From Campanula takesimana (taxonomy: Eukaryota > Streptophyta > Magnoliopsida > Asterales > Campanulaceae): DNA of 64,000 nt. Location: NCBI GenBank assembly GCA_026119855.1, contig JAOWBW010000036.1, forward strand, positions 2,418,001-2,482,000, written 5' to 3'. The position numbers and the translations under genes are program-made. How positions within the stretch are numbered: position 1 is the first letter of the stretch; every line of letters starts with the position of its first letter. The notes under the pieces are model-generated. The model saw only the letters and a program-made list of their open reading frames with translations, did not search any database and was not told the origin of the DNA. Positions 41,201 to 54,350 of the stretch are shown here, one piece after another.

Positions 41201-44200
41201 GCTTTGAGACAGTGGCAACGGCATTTGCCATATTGTGCTTTGTTACAAACATAACATCAGATAGTGACCAGCCCTGCAAAAAAAAAATATGGCAATTACA
41301 TCATAAGGATTTTTAGGAGAAACCTTAGTTAACCGAAAACATCAAGTAGAAGAGTAGTCATTAAGGAAACTGAATTTTAGTCGCCACAATAAAGGCTTGC
41401 CTTCCACCACATATAACAATAACCCATTGCTCCAAGTGCTGCAGCTGGCATTAAGTAAGAGCCATAACCTGTGAAGAAAAAATATACGGAAGAAGAGTTA
41501 ACCGTTTGTCCTCATCTCTGCATTTATGGGGCAACGGGGGGGGGGGGGGGGGGGGAGGAATTATCCTAACAAGAAACTGTGGTCCACTAACCAGGTTCAA
41601 AACGCTTACAACAGCTGTGATAATACTAAGCATAAACTTAAGACAGCATGATATCACTCAGGAGTCAAAACCTCCTACAGTAAATGCTCTCACTTAATAA
41701 GCATTAACATGTAGTATGAAAGATTCTTGACTCAGATTAGAACCCAACTCATTAGCAGATAAGAACACTATATAATTACACTTAACAACAAAATTGTTCA
41801 ATTCAGAACATACATGTGGAATCACAAATTTGCATCTTCTATAGAAGTTTCAAAATTTGATCATATTTCCTAACTAAGGGGGTGTTTGTTTGCACTTATG
41901 TGCACTTCTTAATGGACATTCACTTACATTTCTGATTTGGGCTTTACAAGTGCATTTGTTTTGGGGTCATTCATTCAGATCTGAATCGGCTCTTAGATAG
42001 TACTTAGTAATCAGACCTAAAATGGAGCGTGAAGAACCAGATCTGAATCAATACTTGTCCATATATATGTCTTCAATATATTTCAATAGTTCCAAGATTA
42101 CCCATCCATGCATTTGGACGTTCATTTCTCGACCCTTATTCCTCATTCACATTTTGAGAGGGTTTCTCAATCCTTCTTCCTCATTCATGATTTGAAGCTG
42201 GAGCAAGGAAAATGGGAGATCTGAAGACAGCCCAACTCGACTTCACTAGAGAAGGTTCAGGCGTCGAAGAGAAAGACAGAGACAGATCTGAAAGGCGAGG
42301 CACAGGAGGTGAGGTATTCGACAAAAGGAGATGGAACCGACTTGCCGGTGGCGAGCGTATGAATGCGATAGGGAATGTGAGCTGGAGTTGATATGTTTCA
42401 CCCTCGTTGAATGTGTTAACCAGTGGATAGGGATTTGGTTAGGGTTTAGAATAGATGGAATCATACCAAGAAATAACAAGTTACATCAATTGTGTGTTCC
42501 CTATGTTCAATTCTATAGGTTAATTAAGTAATGGGATGTCTTCTTGGTTGGAGCAATCTCTCCCTTAGTTAGAGAAGCAACAAAGGATAGGGTGAAGACG
42601 GAATATTGTAGCTCATATTGGGATTTTCAATGTGAATTTTCAGAATTGGGTTCAGTTGGGAGTTTTTTTTAATTAAAATGAGTTTTTTAATTGGATTGAA
42701 TTGAATAGGTCACAATAGGTACAGAAACATTCGAGTTAAGCACCTATTTGGTCCTTAACCTATTGAGTTGTTTTCCTTTTGGTCCTTAACCTATTTTGGT
42801 TTTCCTTTTGGTCCTTGATGTACCTAGTTGCAGGATAAAGTGGTCCTTAACCTATTTTAGTTTTCCTTTTGGTCCTTGATGTACCTATTTGCCGGACAAA
42901 GTGGTCCTTAAAATCGTCGACATGGCTTGTTGACCGAAAGGAAAACCAAAATAGGTCAAGGACCACTTTGTCCTGCAAATAGGTACATCAAGGACCAAAA
43001 GGAAAACTAAAATAGGTTAAGGACCACTTTATCCTGCACCTAGGTACATCAAGGACCAAAAGGAAAACCAAAATAGGTTAAGGATCAAAAGGAAAACAAA
43101 TCAATAGGTTAAGGACCAAATAGGTGTTTAACTCCAGAAACATTCAGACAATCCACTCATCTTACATTATCAAACAGTTTCAACGAGCATGTGCGCCTAA
43201 GGTATTCCCCAAGCCGAATAGAAGTGAAAAGACTACAGCTTCACCATACTGGCTATATAAGATCAGAATAGAAACGCGACAGCAGTGGCGAGCCCACTGC
43301 AAGCAATAGGGGGTAAGTTGACCTCCTTTAGCAATGGAAATGTATCATTTCCATGCATTTAAATTTTAGACATTTGACTTTTTACCACTAAATATACTAC
43401 CGAGAAGTTTTTTTTCCAATCTTGACTCTCTATTTTCAAAAAAATGCAATACATTACTCCCACGGTCCATAACAGCTTGCACTATTTTTCTCCGACACGG
43501 GAATTATGGAGGGAGCATATATATTTGAAAGTATTGTGAGTGGGAAGGGATTGTGACTTTTGAGTATGATATTTGAGAGTGGGACACACAATTTAAGTGT
43601 GCGAGTGTGATAAGTAGGGTTGGGTAAATAATGAAGCAAAAGAAGTTGGACATTCAAGGAAAGTGGGACTTACCAATGGGAGATCCAAAAGGGAAATTGC
43701 TACAAGTAGTTATAGGACGGAGGGAGTATAATTTTGACCCCTTTGAGAAATTTAAAGTTTTCCATATAATTTCAATGTTCTCACCCCCTTTCACCAAAAT
43801 TTTGATTTCACTAAACAGTAAAAACGATATAACCATAGCCTCATTTACTTGCAGATGTTATGCATCCAAACACAGAATTACCACATATCAGCATCCTCCT
43901 TGAATAATTGGTAAGAAGAATTAGGAAGAATTTTTCATATGTTTTATGTGTAAGTGGGACAAATTTCTACTGTTCCTAGTAAAACAAAACGGGTGGATGT
44001 AATCGGAAGACACTCATTCTTCTCCCGCATCAGATCGTATTCGCAACTCAAGGACATCAATAAAATAGGAGAACTCCTAGGGAAGGAACTCTAAGTAGAT
44101 GCCATACAGCTGAAACAAATACTCTGAGCTTGTGGAATCAACTAGACAATCGCTAACAAGCATCAGGAATCATTCAACATATCAGAAAGCTCGTCAACGT

Positions 44201-45896
44201 GGTAAACAGCTTAGAAAATTGGAGCAACAGTATGCAGTTATGTACTTATGTATCCCCGGTAGATTGTGCCAGATAGTGAACAAACAAGTTCTAATGACAT
44301 ACCGCTGCTCAAATCTCCAAAGGGGATACATAAATCCAAAAAAAACATTGATTGTATTCAAAAGTAAACAAAAAACTTCTAATGACGTACCACTGCTCGA
44401 ATCTCCATTGTAAATGGTTAAAGGACGAGACATGGATAACTCCCTGATCTCTTGTGCCAATTGTCGAATCTGAAAGCAATTGCAGAAAGAAATGACGAAA
44501 AGAATGCAATAAACATAAGCATATACTCCCTCCGTCCCGGCACAAGTAGGACTAGAGGAGTGGGCACAATAATTAAGAGAAATTAGTGAATGTGTGGTGG
44601 AAAATGAAGAGAGAGAATGAGTGGGGTAAATAGTAGTGTTGGTTGAATAAAATGAGTGGTGGAAAATGAAGAGAGAGAATTAGTGGGGTTAAATGGTGGG
44701 GTTGTTGAATATAAATATATTAAAACATTTCCATTTTGGGCAGTCTTAATTGTTCTGGGACGGCCTAAAAAGGAAATAAGTCCTACTTGTGCTGGGACGG
44801 AGGGAGTATGACTTTCACAACCAGAAGGTTAAGACAATAGTCTATCGAGTTATGGACATCAGAAACTGACTATGATTGAATTACGAAGCCTTTTGAAAAC
44901 ATAAGACTTGCATTAGGATCCAATTTGGTTAACAGCAAAATAACCCAGTGTAGCTAAATACCTGTGCTGTAAGTTGAGCGCTATCATACTTCCCAGGTGA
45001 GCTCTCAATATCATTAACACCCTTCATTAATTCTTGAAGCTCTGAAATTATCTCCGAAAGTCTTCCACTCCTCAGAATCATGGACCCAGTTAAACCTAGT
45101 ATCAAGGAGAAAAAGGTAACCAGACATATTAGATGACAAACATAAAATGCCTCCCAACACCAACCATATACAAGGGCCTATAGAAATGTGAATGGAGTAA
45201 GAGAGAGAGAGAGAGAGAGAAGAAGCTAACTACTCAACATCTTTGTTAAAAATCTGATAATCAAATTTTAATCTTTGCCCTTGTCAATTTCAACAAAGTC
45301 AATTGAACAAAACCAAATTTACCAGCTAAAACAAAACCACTAAACTATTGGAAATTAATGAGATGCGAACCAGAATAACCAGTTTATCTAATTTTGCGTA
45401 CCAAGGTGATTAATTAACTAGTCCTGGAAAGTCACAAAACAATAATCAAAGTCCTAACCAGAACCTCTTTATTAAACAGGTGATTCATAAACAAGCCGTT
45501 TCAGCTATAAGCTATATTAGCAATTTGCCCCCTTCTTACACTTACCTACAAGTCTTGTAACATAAATTCAAAATAAATAAATCTGAGGAAAAAAAAATTG
45601 GCCAATAATATAACAAACTGAATGTGCTGAAGTTGAAAAAAATGCAACAAAGGGATCTTCTCGAGTCAAATCTAGATACTTCTATGCTCAACGAAATTAG
45701 ATGGTGAGATTAATATCAAAACACGATAAATTTCCAACTGGTTCAAATCAAGTTGTATGGTTGATTACAACAAATTAAGGACTGAATCATATTAAGTTGA
45801 AGAGAAACGATCGAGAGAGGAAATGGGGCGTATGAAATTACCAGCTCCAACGAGGATCAGAACTTTAGAAGTGGCAACACCAGTCTGCATCGCCAT
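38299..45896 (-). CDS. DUF1664 family protein, 11 exons, 318 aa
   Basis: Exons (gene order): 45896-45842, 45095-44962, 44469-44391, 41468-41401, 41273-41172, 41067-40978, 39381-39307, 39218-39186, 39072-38992, 38633-38574, 38478-38299. All join in frame to 318 residues. The N-terminus MAMQTGVATSKVLILVGAGL with a following hydrophobic stretch suggests a membrane anchor or transit signal. Then come ELQELMKGVND, a short second hydrophobic segment (SYLMPAAALGAMGYCYMWWK, exon 4), the DUF1664 core KGWSLSDVMFVTKHNMANAV, and long coiled coils (STKKHLAKRLETLDWKLDEQ; VHGVKSDLNQIGYDIDMIHQ). The C-terminus is basic and low-complexity. Intron 4 uses a GC donor (AAG|GCAAGC); the others are GT-AG. Plant members are often mislabelled bZIP factors; function is unknown. 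Intron 3 (2.9 kb) and intron 2 hold MITEs. The gene looks intact. Confidence 0.92.
41528..41556. repeat. Poly-G homopolymer in DUF1664 intron 3
   Basis: About 25 consecutive G on the plus strand (C on the gene strand), 60 bp upstream of exon 4 in transcript order. The exact length is likely unreliable in assemblies. Confidence 0.85.
42733..43134. mobile_element. Foldback MITE with 11-bp target duplication, Mutator-like
   Basis: Long inverted arms, GAGTTAAGCACCTATTTGG... and ...CCAAATAGGTGTTTAACTC, about 170 bp each, contain repeated GGTCCTTAACCTATTTTGG / TTTTCCTTTTGGTCCTTGATGTACC words. Direct repeats CAGAAACATTC flank it (42722-42732, 43135-43145). A duplication of 9-11 bp with long inverted ends fits Mutator-type MITEs. 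Lies in DUF1664 intron 3. Confidence 0.85.
43455..43729. mobile_element. Stowaway-like MITE in DUF1664 intron 3
   Basis: Left CTCCCACGGTCCATAACAG and right CTATAGGACGGAGGGAG-type ends next to TA. The inverted ends are partly decayed; the interior has GAGTGGGA/AAAGTGGGAC words typical of the group. Confidence 0.6.
44526..44806. mobile_element. Stowaway-like MITE in DUF1664 intron 2
   Basis: Near-perfect 28-bp inverted ends (CTCCCTCCGTCCCGGCACAA... / ...TTGTGCTGGGACGGAGGGAG), TA on both sides (44524-44525, 44807-44808), 281 bp. The interior has two near-copies of GTGGTGGAAAATGAAGAGAG. Confidence 0.9.
45198..45220. repeat. GA microsatellite
   Basis: (GA)n of about 11 units in DUF1664 intron 1. 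Confidence 0.85.
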
Positions 45897-45999
45897 TTTT
45901 TCACGCGTAAAGAAGAATCACGCCGACCGGTAATTCAGCTATGAATCGGAGACAATCGCTTGGCAACCGGAGAAAGTAAAGGGAAAGGGGAGGAATGAG

Positions 46000-46640
46000 G
46001 AAGAACGAAATTGGGACTAGTTCGTATCGTGGATTATTTTCCTTCTCGTAAAAAAAAATCCTTAACTAATTACGTTTCGTTCCCTCGCGCATTTGTAAAT
46101 GACCCGATGGTAAAATACAATAAGTAGTGTTTGCAAGTAACTCCTTTTGTTAACGGTCGTTAACGAAATTGACCATTTTTCATCCATTGAAAATGGGCTA
46201 CTCTCTCTTACCGGAAAGTACTATCACGTTATGAAAAATGAGGCTATCCTTCTGCAACTAAAAGAGTATTATGTTCACTAAGATTGAGCAAATGCTGAAT
46301 CTTATTATTCCAAACTAGTTAGTACACAGATTTGGCATTGTTTTAGCCGAGCACTGTCAAGCGAGCTGCTGTAAGAAGTGTCGATTTGGCCGGCTCGCTC
46401 ATTTTGTTTGCTCGACGGATAAGTTGCTATTGAAGTTAATTGAGCCCCCGCATTTTCAAATTAATGTCAATCGTATGAAGTGTAGAAGGTAAGCAACATA
46501 AACGACCTGGGGATCGCTCGCTGGAGCAGTCACAGTCCATCGAAGCACTATTTTTAATTTTTTTAAGGAAGCCATTAGGAAACTACTTGAGAATATGGAA
46601 TAAAAAAGTCCATATCTAAATAAAAAATAAATAAACACCG
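46000..46640. other. 5' flank of the DUF1664 gene, intergenic
   Basis: Contains the presumed 5' UTR and promoter of DUF1664 (minus; region 45897-46150). I see no other gene or named repeat. Confidence 0.5.
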
Positions 46641-46796
46641 ATGGCCTTCTAGTCTAATGGTATTCAGGTGTGTGTGTAAGGGCTTCCCTTAAGGGATGTC
46701 CTCGTTTCGATTCCCCTTAGGGGAGGTCCTTAACACCATAAGGGGACTATAGATCGGCAACGATGACAATTGTCTTCAAATGAATGATACTGTATG

Positions 46797-46830
<34 letters not shown>
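46641..46830 (+). mobile_element. Probable tRNA-derived SINE ending in a TA microsatellite
   Basis: A-box-like CTAGTCTAATGGT (about 46668), B-box-like GTTTCGATTCCCC (about 46711), then a 3' part with CGATGACAATTGTCTTCAAATGAATGATA followed by (TA)n at 46798-46829. The 3' part resembles 62950-62990. Target duplications not identified. Confidence 0.55.
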
Positions 46831-46832
<2 letters not shown>

Positions 46833-46969
46833 CTTTGTACACTTCCACTATTTGTAATAGAGATTTTTATCGAATTTCGTTAATTATCCAATAACTTTGT
46901 ACACTTCCTCTATTTGTAATTGAGTACCCACTTTTCTTACTTTCATAAATATATGTTTCCAAGAAAATA

Positions 46970-47233
46970 CTTCATCTCCCTCTGTCCTAGAAAGATAGTC
47001 TTATTTTGACCTTTTATAGTTAACAAAAATAACTTTAACCAAACATTGGTGTCAATTTAATGATCACAATGAAAATCTAAATATTGTTATTGATAAATCT
47101 CTTAATAATTTATGAATTACAAATTTTAGAATTTCACTAGAATGATTAGATCGTCACCAATAGTTGGTCAAAGTTCATTCTTGTTGACTATAAAAAAAAT
47201 TAAAATGAGACTATCTTTCTGGAACAGAGGGAG
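46970..47233. mobile_element. Stowaway/mariner-type MITE
   Basis: Left CTTCATCTCCCTCTGTCCTAGAAAGATAGTC and right GACTATCTTTCTGGAACAGAGGGAG are inverted ends; TA at 46968-46969 and 47234-47235. The interior has two nearby inverted words (TTGACC...GGTCAA). Confidence 0.78.
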
Positions 47234-47239
47234 TATTAT

Positions 47240-49128
47240 TTCGAAATAAGTTTTTATTTATGAAAAAAACACTTTTTGTCTTTAAATATTATTTACCATT
47301 TTTTGCTATTCATTATACTTCTCTTGAGACAGAGAGTTTCTTCCTTTTTTTCGCCTTAAAGACTCTTGGTTTTACTTTACACGGTTATTAAGGATGCAAT
47401 AAAAATGTTTTAGACACTAGTATATTTTATGTGAATTTTACAGAGGATATATTTGTCCAAGATGCGATTCATAATTTGCTATTTTTGGGAATGAAACTAT
47501 ATGTGAACCTTATTCTGAAACGTATCAAAAAAACAAATTAGATAGTAGAAATCCTTAATTGAGACAGGGAGCTAGTTTTGGACTAGGGAGTCCTTTTTCA
47601 CTTAAATAAAAGGGCTAATACAACAACAAAAATCCGCGAAGTGGTATAAATTTGAGGTCTCACTCACCAATTTTGTCAATTTTGGATTTTATCAATTTAA
47701 AATTTGATATGCCAAAAATTGATCAAGATTAGTTTTTTGATGTTTTGAGTTGAAAAAACATCGTTAAGTGGTTAAGTGGTCACGTGTTCCTTGCATGAGA
47801 ATCAAGTTAGGGCATATTGGTTATTTCCTATTGGGTTAAGTAGAAAATAGAACCTATACTCTATAAATAAGTACCAATTTAGGTTTCACGTGCTGATTTT
47901 GTTAATTTGAGCTTAAAATGCCAAATAAATGGTCAAATTCTACCACCTCTTAACACCACTCTCACCGTCATCCCACCACCACCCGTCAACACAGGCCACC
48001 GTCACCATTCCACCCACGACCCATTTCCTCCACTGAATTACTTGCTCCGCCATTACTACTGATTGATCGAGACTTAAAAGAATGAGCTATTTGATCATCT
48101 TAATTTGGTTTCTAACTTTCTTAAAACATTATTTATAATTTTGCTTTGAAAAATAATCATCTTATTTTGTTAGTAAGTTGATGGTGGTATTGATGTATGT
48201 AATGGGTGGTGAAGGGGGTGGTTTGGGTGGCGGTGATGTAGGGGAGGTGGTGGGTGATAGTGACAACAGGATGTTGGTGCTTGTGGCAGTAGGCTAGGTG
48301 GTGGCAGCAATAGTAGAATTTGGTTAACTTTTGGCATTTTAAGCTCAAAATTACAAAATGAGCAAGTGAGGCTCATATTTGGTACAGCTCCTGCCGAGCT
48401 CCAATTCTGCGCGACATCGAATGACTAGAGCTCATTCACTTCGCCATTTTTCTCCTCGTGTGATTGAAAGCAATTTAGTATGATTCTAATTCGACACGAA
48501 ACCATCTCGTCCTTTAAAAAAAGAGTGATGTGAGTGATCTTGTACCGTTGCAAAAGGAAAGAGGAGTAAAGTCTGAGAGAAGAGGTTTTAAATTTTGTGA
48601 GACCCCAAATTATTACCGCTCCATAAACTTTAAAGTATGAAATGGCATAAAAGTACCCCAACTTGATTTCAAATGGGCAATGTTAGGCTTACAAAACAAG
48701 TTTACAAAATGAATGATACAAGATGTGGTGACGATATTTTATTTGCTACATCGATAGTGGCCCGACACACCCCCAATTAAAAACATCAATACAATTATGA
48801 CACCTCATTTTATAAGTCACATTTTGAAGTCATTTTTTGTAACTTTATTATTTCCCTTCTCAAATGGGCAAATGGGTGCCACTTCCTGGCCATTATGATA
48901 TTAGTATTTTATAATTTTACCACAAGGGGTTGAATGATGAAGTATCAAGCTCAATCATCATTCATCAGTTCTGGCCACCTTCTCAAATCACAAAGCCAAA
49001 CGTACAAGAAACACAATACTCCACTCCTGTCATCGTCAACCATATACCCCCAAATCATCGTCCCAAACTCAAAAAAATCCCATCCCCGGATCAATTCGAT
49101 CTTAATTCACCCCTCTCTGTATTCATCC
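47240..49128. other. Intergenic region between the divergent DUF1664 and BPI/LBP genes
   Basis: AT-rich, no gene seen. 48180-48310 is a G/T-rich stretch (GGTGGTGATGG-type words) whose minus-strand ORFs are His-rich and compositional. 48890-49128 holds the presumed promoter and 5' UTR of the BPI/LBP gene. Confidence 0.5.
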
Positions 49129-52100
49129 ATGTCGCCCACCCTTTACCTAATCCTAATCTTCTCCCTTTTCATCCCATCATCCCATACCCACCAAAATTCC
49201 ACCGATCAATCATTCGCCTCCCTTCTTATTTCCCAAAACGGCCTCAATTTCCTCAAAGATTTGCTCATAACAAAAGCTATTTCATCAATTGCTCCACTCC
49301 AACTCCCCCAAATCCAGAAAGATATCAAAATCCCACTTTTTGGTGGTGTTCATGTCGTCCTTTCCAATATCACAATTTACAAGATCGATGTTGGGTCATC
49401 TAATGCTAAACTTGGTGATACCGGCGTTGCCATTGTTGGGTCTGGGGCTACTTGTAACCTTAGTATGAACTGGCATTATTCTTATGGTTCTTGGTTGGTG
49501 CCCATTTCGATTTCGGATAGTGGACATGCTTCTGTTCAGGTATATTTAGGCTTAATATATCTGGGGTTCTTAAACGATTTTCTGAATATTTTGATTGATT
49601 GAGTTTCTTGCTAGATTATGCTGGATTTCTCTAAACTGGGAGCCCAAGTTTTCACTTTGATTAGTGTACATGCTTGCAATATCAATTGGAAACTGGAATT
49701 CCCTAATACTACTCTTAATTGTGTGTTTACATTTTAGAATGTTTTTTCGAATTCGATCAGTAGTTACCTGGGGTTATGAAATTTGCAAAGAGGGCTTTTT
49801 ATAGTTGCAGTATATGGGGTAAATGCGACTATCTGTGATTGCTTGAAGAGCGTGTTGGTTTATTAACAATGAGGTGTTATTGATTCTGAAAGTATAATCT
49901 TCTTCCCCTCAGTATCTAACAGTGTTCTAAAAGACCCCCGTCTAGGCCGCCTAGGCACTAGGCGTTCATGAAACGCCTAGATCCCGTCTAGGATATTGTA
50001 GGTATTTCTGAATTCTCGGCCCCGCCTAGGCGCTAGGCGGCCCTGCGGCGCCTAGCGACCGCCTAGTGTTTTTTAGAACCTTGGTATCTAATGTTAAGTA
50101 AATACCCATCAGAAGCAAGTCATTTTTCCGCATTCTTAGTTTGACCGAATACTCATTAGTTCTGAAATCAAAGACGGTTTGAGCTTCTGGTATTGTGAGA
50201 GTTTTATTTTCATTGCATCAATTTCTGTGCTTATATTCAGTATGCTTTCAAACAAGGGAATTGAATGATGATGCTTCTGGATAAGGTTGAAGGCATGGAA
50301 ATGGGGCTTACACTTGGCCTGGAGAACCATCAAGGATCTTTGAAGGTTTCCCTGTTGGAATCTGGCTGTCATGTCAAAGATATCTCCATATCACTAGATG
50401 GAGGAGCATCTTGGTTTTATCAAGGGTATGCTGTTAGTTTAACTTTTTAGTAGTTGTCTGTTTATATATATTTTTTAATCTTTACTTTTCATGATAGTTG
50501 TTTTCTACGTGGTGATTGTAATTTAATTTTTGATTTAAATGTATTTCTTGAAAAAGGCTGATAATATTTCCTGTCCAAGCTAAAGTTGTTCGTCTAATTC
50601 TTACTTAAAGATCTCGTTCTCACTTTTAAATGCCTGTCTTTTCACTTCAACTTTCATGGTAGTAGGTTTCTTTTCTTCTTGTGCTTTTAGACATGATAAA
50701 ACAACATAAAACAGTTGTATTAGCACAAAAGCAGGTATTAGTATGCCAGTAGAACTTTGGCTCATAGATGGTACAGGGAACTTATGTTGTGGAAAAAGCC
50801 CTCCCCAACCCAACACCCAAGAAAATCGCAAGAATCATCGCACCACAAACAAGCACAAGAAATATAAAGCAAAGCAAAAGACAAGAGAAACACAAGAAAT
50901 TGATTACCCAGTTCGTCAATATGCTTGACTACGTCTGGGGGCACTACCAAGCCAGGATCTTGCACTATAATATGTAAATATGGAGTTACAATGAGGATGG
51001 GGGTGGAACCCTGTTTATATACATAACCTAGAATGAGACCAAACCCTAGTCTAATTAGAATTCCCGAAATTCAGCATATTCCCGTCCAGCAGCGGATCGG
51101 CCGCTCTCTTTTGCACGCTCGCCCGAGCAGCTCGCCCGAGCAGCTTAATTAGCTCAGCCGAGCACCTTTGATCAGAAGGTGTGTTTCTACCCGGTTAGTG
51201 CACGGCCGCTCCCTTTCCTTGACTCGTCCGAGTCGCTCGGCCGAGTCCTTTACCTGGATCGACCGAGCATTGCCTGCTCTGCGACTTTGCTGATTTCTTC
51301 TATTTAGATCGCTAGTTCCCGGTTTATCTCTATTCCAACAATCTCCCACCTAGAGATCAACCTGTATACAAACCCCGTATCCGTCTTCAACTCATCCTTA
51401 GTGCCATAGTGCTCACCTCGATTATGGTAGTACCATCCTCCTCCCCTATTCTCCAACCCCCGTTGAAGCTATGCACAGCTTCAACTTCACCTTGCGTGAG
51501 AAACCTGGAGCCATGTCGTCCGATCTACACTCTCTGTTAGATCTGCGCAGCGGAATATCCGGTCCTGGAGTATTTGACCCGAGTCTAGAATATCCATGCA
51601 AATTTCATTCGCATCACAGTATTCTTCAAACTCCTTGAGCTCATACTCCCCACCATTATCCATGAAGGTCGTGTAGTATGACGCACCACCTAGAGAAGTT
51701 ACCGGAGCCGGTCCCCACAAATCCGTGTGAACCAATTCCAACTTTGCTTCCCTCAAAGCCCTACCTGTCAAACCTGGTAGTTTCCCCTTTGAACAAAGTA
51801 CCCCCTTCTCACCCATGTGACCCAATTGACAGTGCCACAAATCCGTATCACCCTTGGCTGACGCCACCGCGATACTATCCTTGGTGTTGTTCGTCACATA
51901 CAATCTTCCTTCCTTATTACCCCGAGCGATCTCACAATCCTCCTTGGTAATAACCCAGTTCCTGCAGCTAAAAGTTACCGTTTAACCTTCTTCACCCAGC
52001 TGCCCAACTGATATCAAGTTCTTTTTCAAACCCGGAATGTGTCTGACCCCGTGTAGATGTAAGACCTTCCCGTCCGATGCTCCTATTCTGACATCCCCCT

Positions 52101-54314
52101 TCTCCTTGATTTCCAAAGGCTCGCCATCCGCCAGATAGACCTTTCCGAAATCACCGGAAGTGTAATTTTCCATCTCCCCTGCATGCCCGCATGAGTGTAA
52201 TGATTCCCCCGAATCCAACACCCATGATTCTAGCGCACTACTAACGCTCAGAATCAGTACATCTTCACCCTCAGTTATCACATTCGCCGAATTATCCCCT
52301 CGCCTGGGACAATCCCTCTTGTAGTGTCCTAACTCCTTACAATGATAGCACTCTACCGATCCTCTTGCAACCCTTGGTCTTTCTTTGTTCTCCACAGACT
52401 GATCCCCACCCCCGATTACACTTTCCCTTGACCATGTTCTCCCTTTATTGCTAGAACCCGGCCTTCCCCTACTAGTTGTAGCCAAGGCCGATTCCGAAGT
52501 AGATGATGTTCCCAACTTCTTTATGCGATTTTCCTCGCCCAAGAGAAAGTCCTTAACATCATCATACTTCAATTTGTTCTTACCCCCTGAAGCATTTAAC
52601 GCCGTCACCGTTCCGCTCCAACTTCCTGGTAAGGATGCTAGCAATTGACAAGCATGAATCTCGTCACCGAAAGTAATCTCCAACGCAGTCAATGAGTCTA
52701 TAACATCCATAAACTCATCGATGTGTTTAGCTATGGATCCTCCCTCTTGCATCTTGAGATTACCCATCTTGCGTATCAAATCAACCTTATTTGCAGCAGA
52801 TGGAGTTTCAAATCTCTCAGTAAGATAATCCAATAGCTCCTTGGTGGTTTTCGCCTTCTTGGTAGTCTTCGCGATCCACTTCGACAAAGTAGATCGAACC
52901 ACCCCTAAGGCTTTCCGATCCATGAGATCCCAGTCTTCCTGTTTTTCGCTTTTCGGCTTGACTCATGTTAGAGGCTTATAGAGATCCTTACCATATAAGA
53001 CATCCTCTATTTGCATCCTCCAATATTCATAGTCAAAGCCATCGAATTTCTCCACCGCTTGTTTATCCTTGCCCATTCTTGATTGCTTGATAAACCCGGA
53101 TCGTTAAACCGGAGCTCTAGATACCAGTTGTTGTGGAAAAAGCCCTCCCCAACCCAACACCCAAGAAAATTGCAAGAATCACCGCACCACAAACAAGCAC
53201 AAGAAATATAAAGCAAAGCAAAAGACAAGAGAAACAGAAGAAATTGATTACCCAGTTCGTCAATATGTTTGACTACGTCTGGGGGCACTACCAAGCCAGG
53301 ATCTTGCACTATAATATGTAAATATGGAGTTACAATGAGTATGGGGGCGGAACCCTGTTTATATACATAACCTAGAATGAGACGAAACCCTAGTCTAATT
53401 AGAATTCCCGAAATTCAGCATATTCCCGTCCAGCAGCGGATCGGCCGCTCTCTTTTGCACGCTCGCCCGAGCAGCTTAATTAGCTCGCCCGAGCAGCTTA
53501 ATTAGCTCGGCCGAGCACCTTTGATCAGAAGGTGTGTTTCTACCCGGTTAGTGCACGGCCGCTCCCTTTCCTTGACTCGCCCGAGTCGCTCGGCCGAGTC
53601 CTTTACCTTGATCGGCCGAGCATTGCCTCTCTGCGACTTTGCTGATTTCTTCTATTTAGATCGCTTGTTCCCGGTTTATCTCTATTCCAACAACTTATTG
53701 ACTGAACTCAACTCTTACTATTTGTATCACTCAATCTGTTGATTATTTGTATCAAATGATGAAAAATCCAGAATATTTGATTCATATATCTGTTTACAGT
53801 AGCTTTTTCACTTCTGTTTATGCTAAATTATAAACATATGCTTGTATGTGTTTGTACTATATCTCACACTTCTATTTCTAGGCTCGTGGATGCTTTTGAA
53901 GAACAAATAGAATCTGCAGTAGAAAATGCAATTGCAAAGAAACTTACGGAAGGAGTCACAAAGCTTGATTTGTTTTTGCAAGACCTTCCAAAAGAAATTT
54001 CAGTGGATGATGCAGCCTCTTTAAATGTTACTTTTGTTAATGAACCTTTGTTGAGCGATTCTTCTTTGGGGTTTGAGATAAATGGATTATTCGTCAATTC
54101 TAAAAAGGAAGCACTTTCTCACAGCAATATTTTGCAGCCTTCAGTTTCTTGTACAGACCCCTCAAAAATGCTTGGCATCTCATTAGATGAAGCTGTCTTT
54201 AACTCTGCCTCTTCCCTTTATTTTGATGTAAGTATTTATAATCTGATATTGTTTCTTATCACTAATGATTTCCCTCTCTTTTGTTTCAAAATAAAAATAA
54301 AAATGATTTCCCCC

Positions 54315-54350
<36 letters not shown>

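Noticed and set aside
41881..42650. Possible hAT-like element starting GGGGGTGTTTGTTTGCAC
   Set aside because: No matching inverted end or target duplication could be found.
48157..48376. His-rich minus-strand ORFs
   Set aside because: Compositional product of G/T-rich sequence; no homology recognised.
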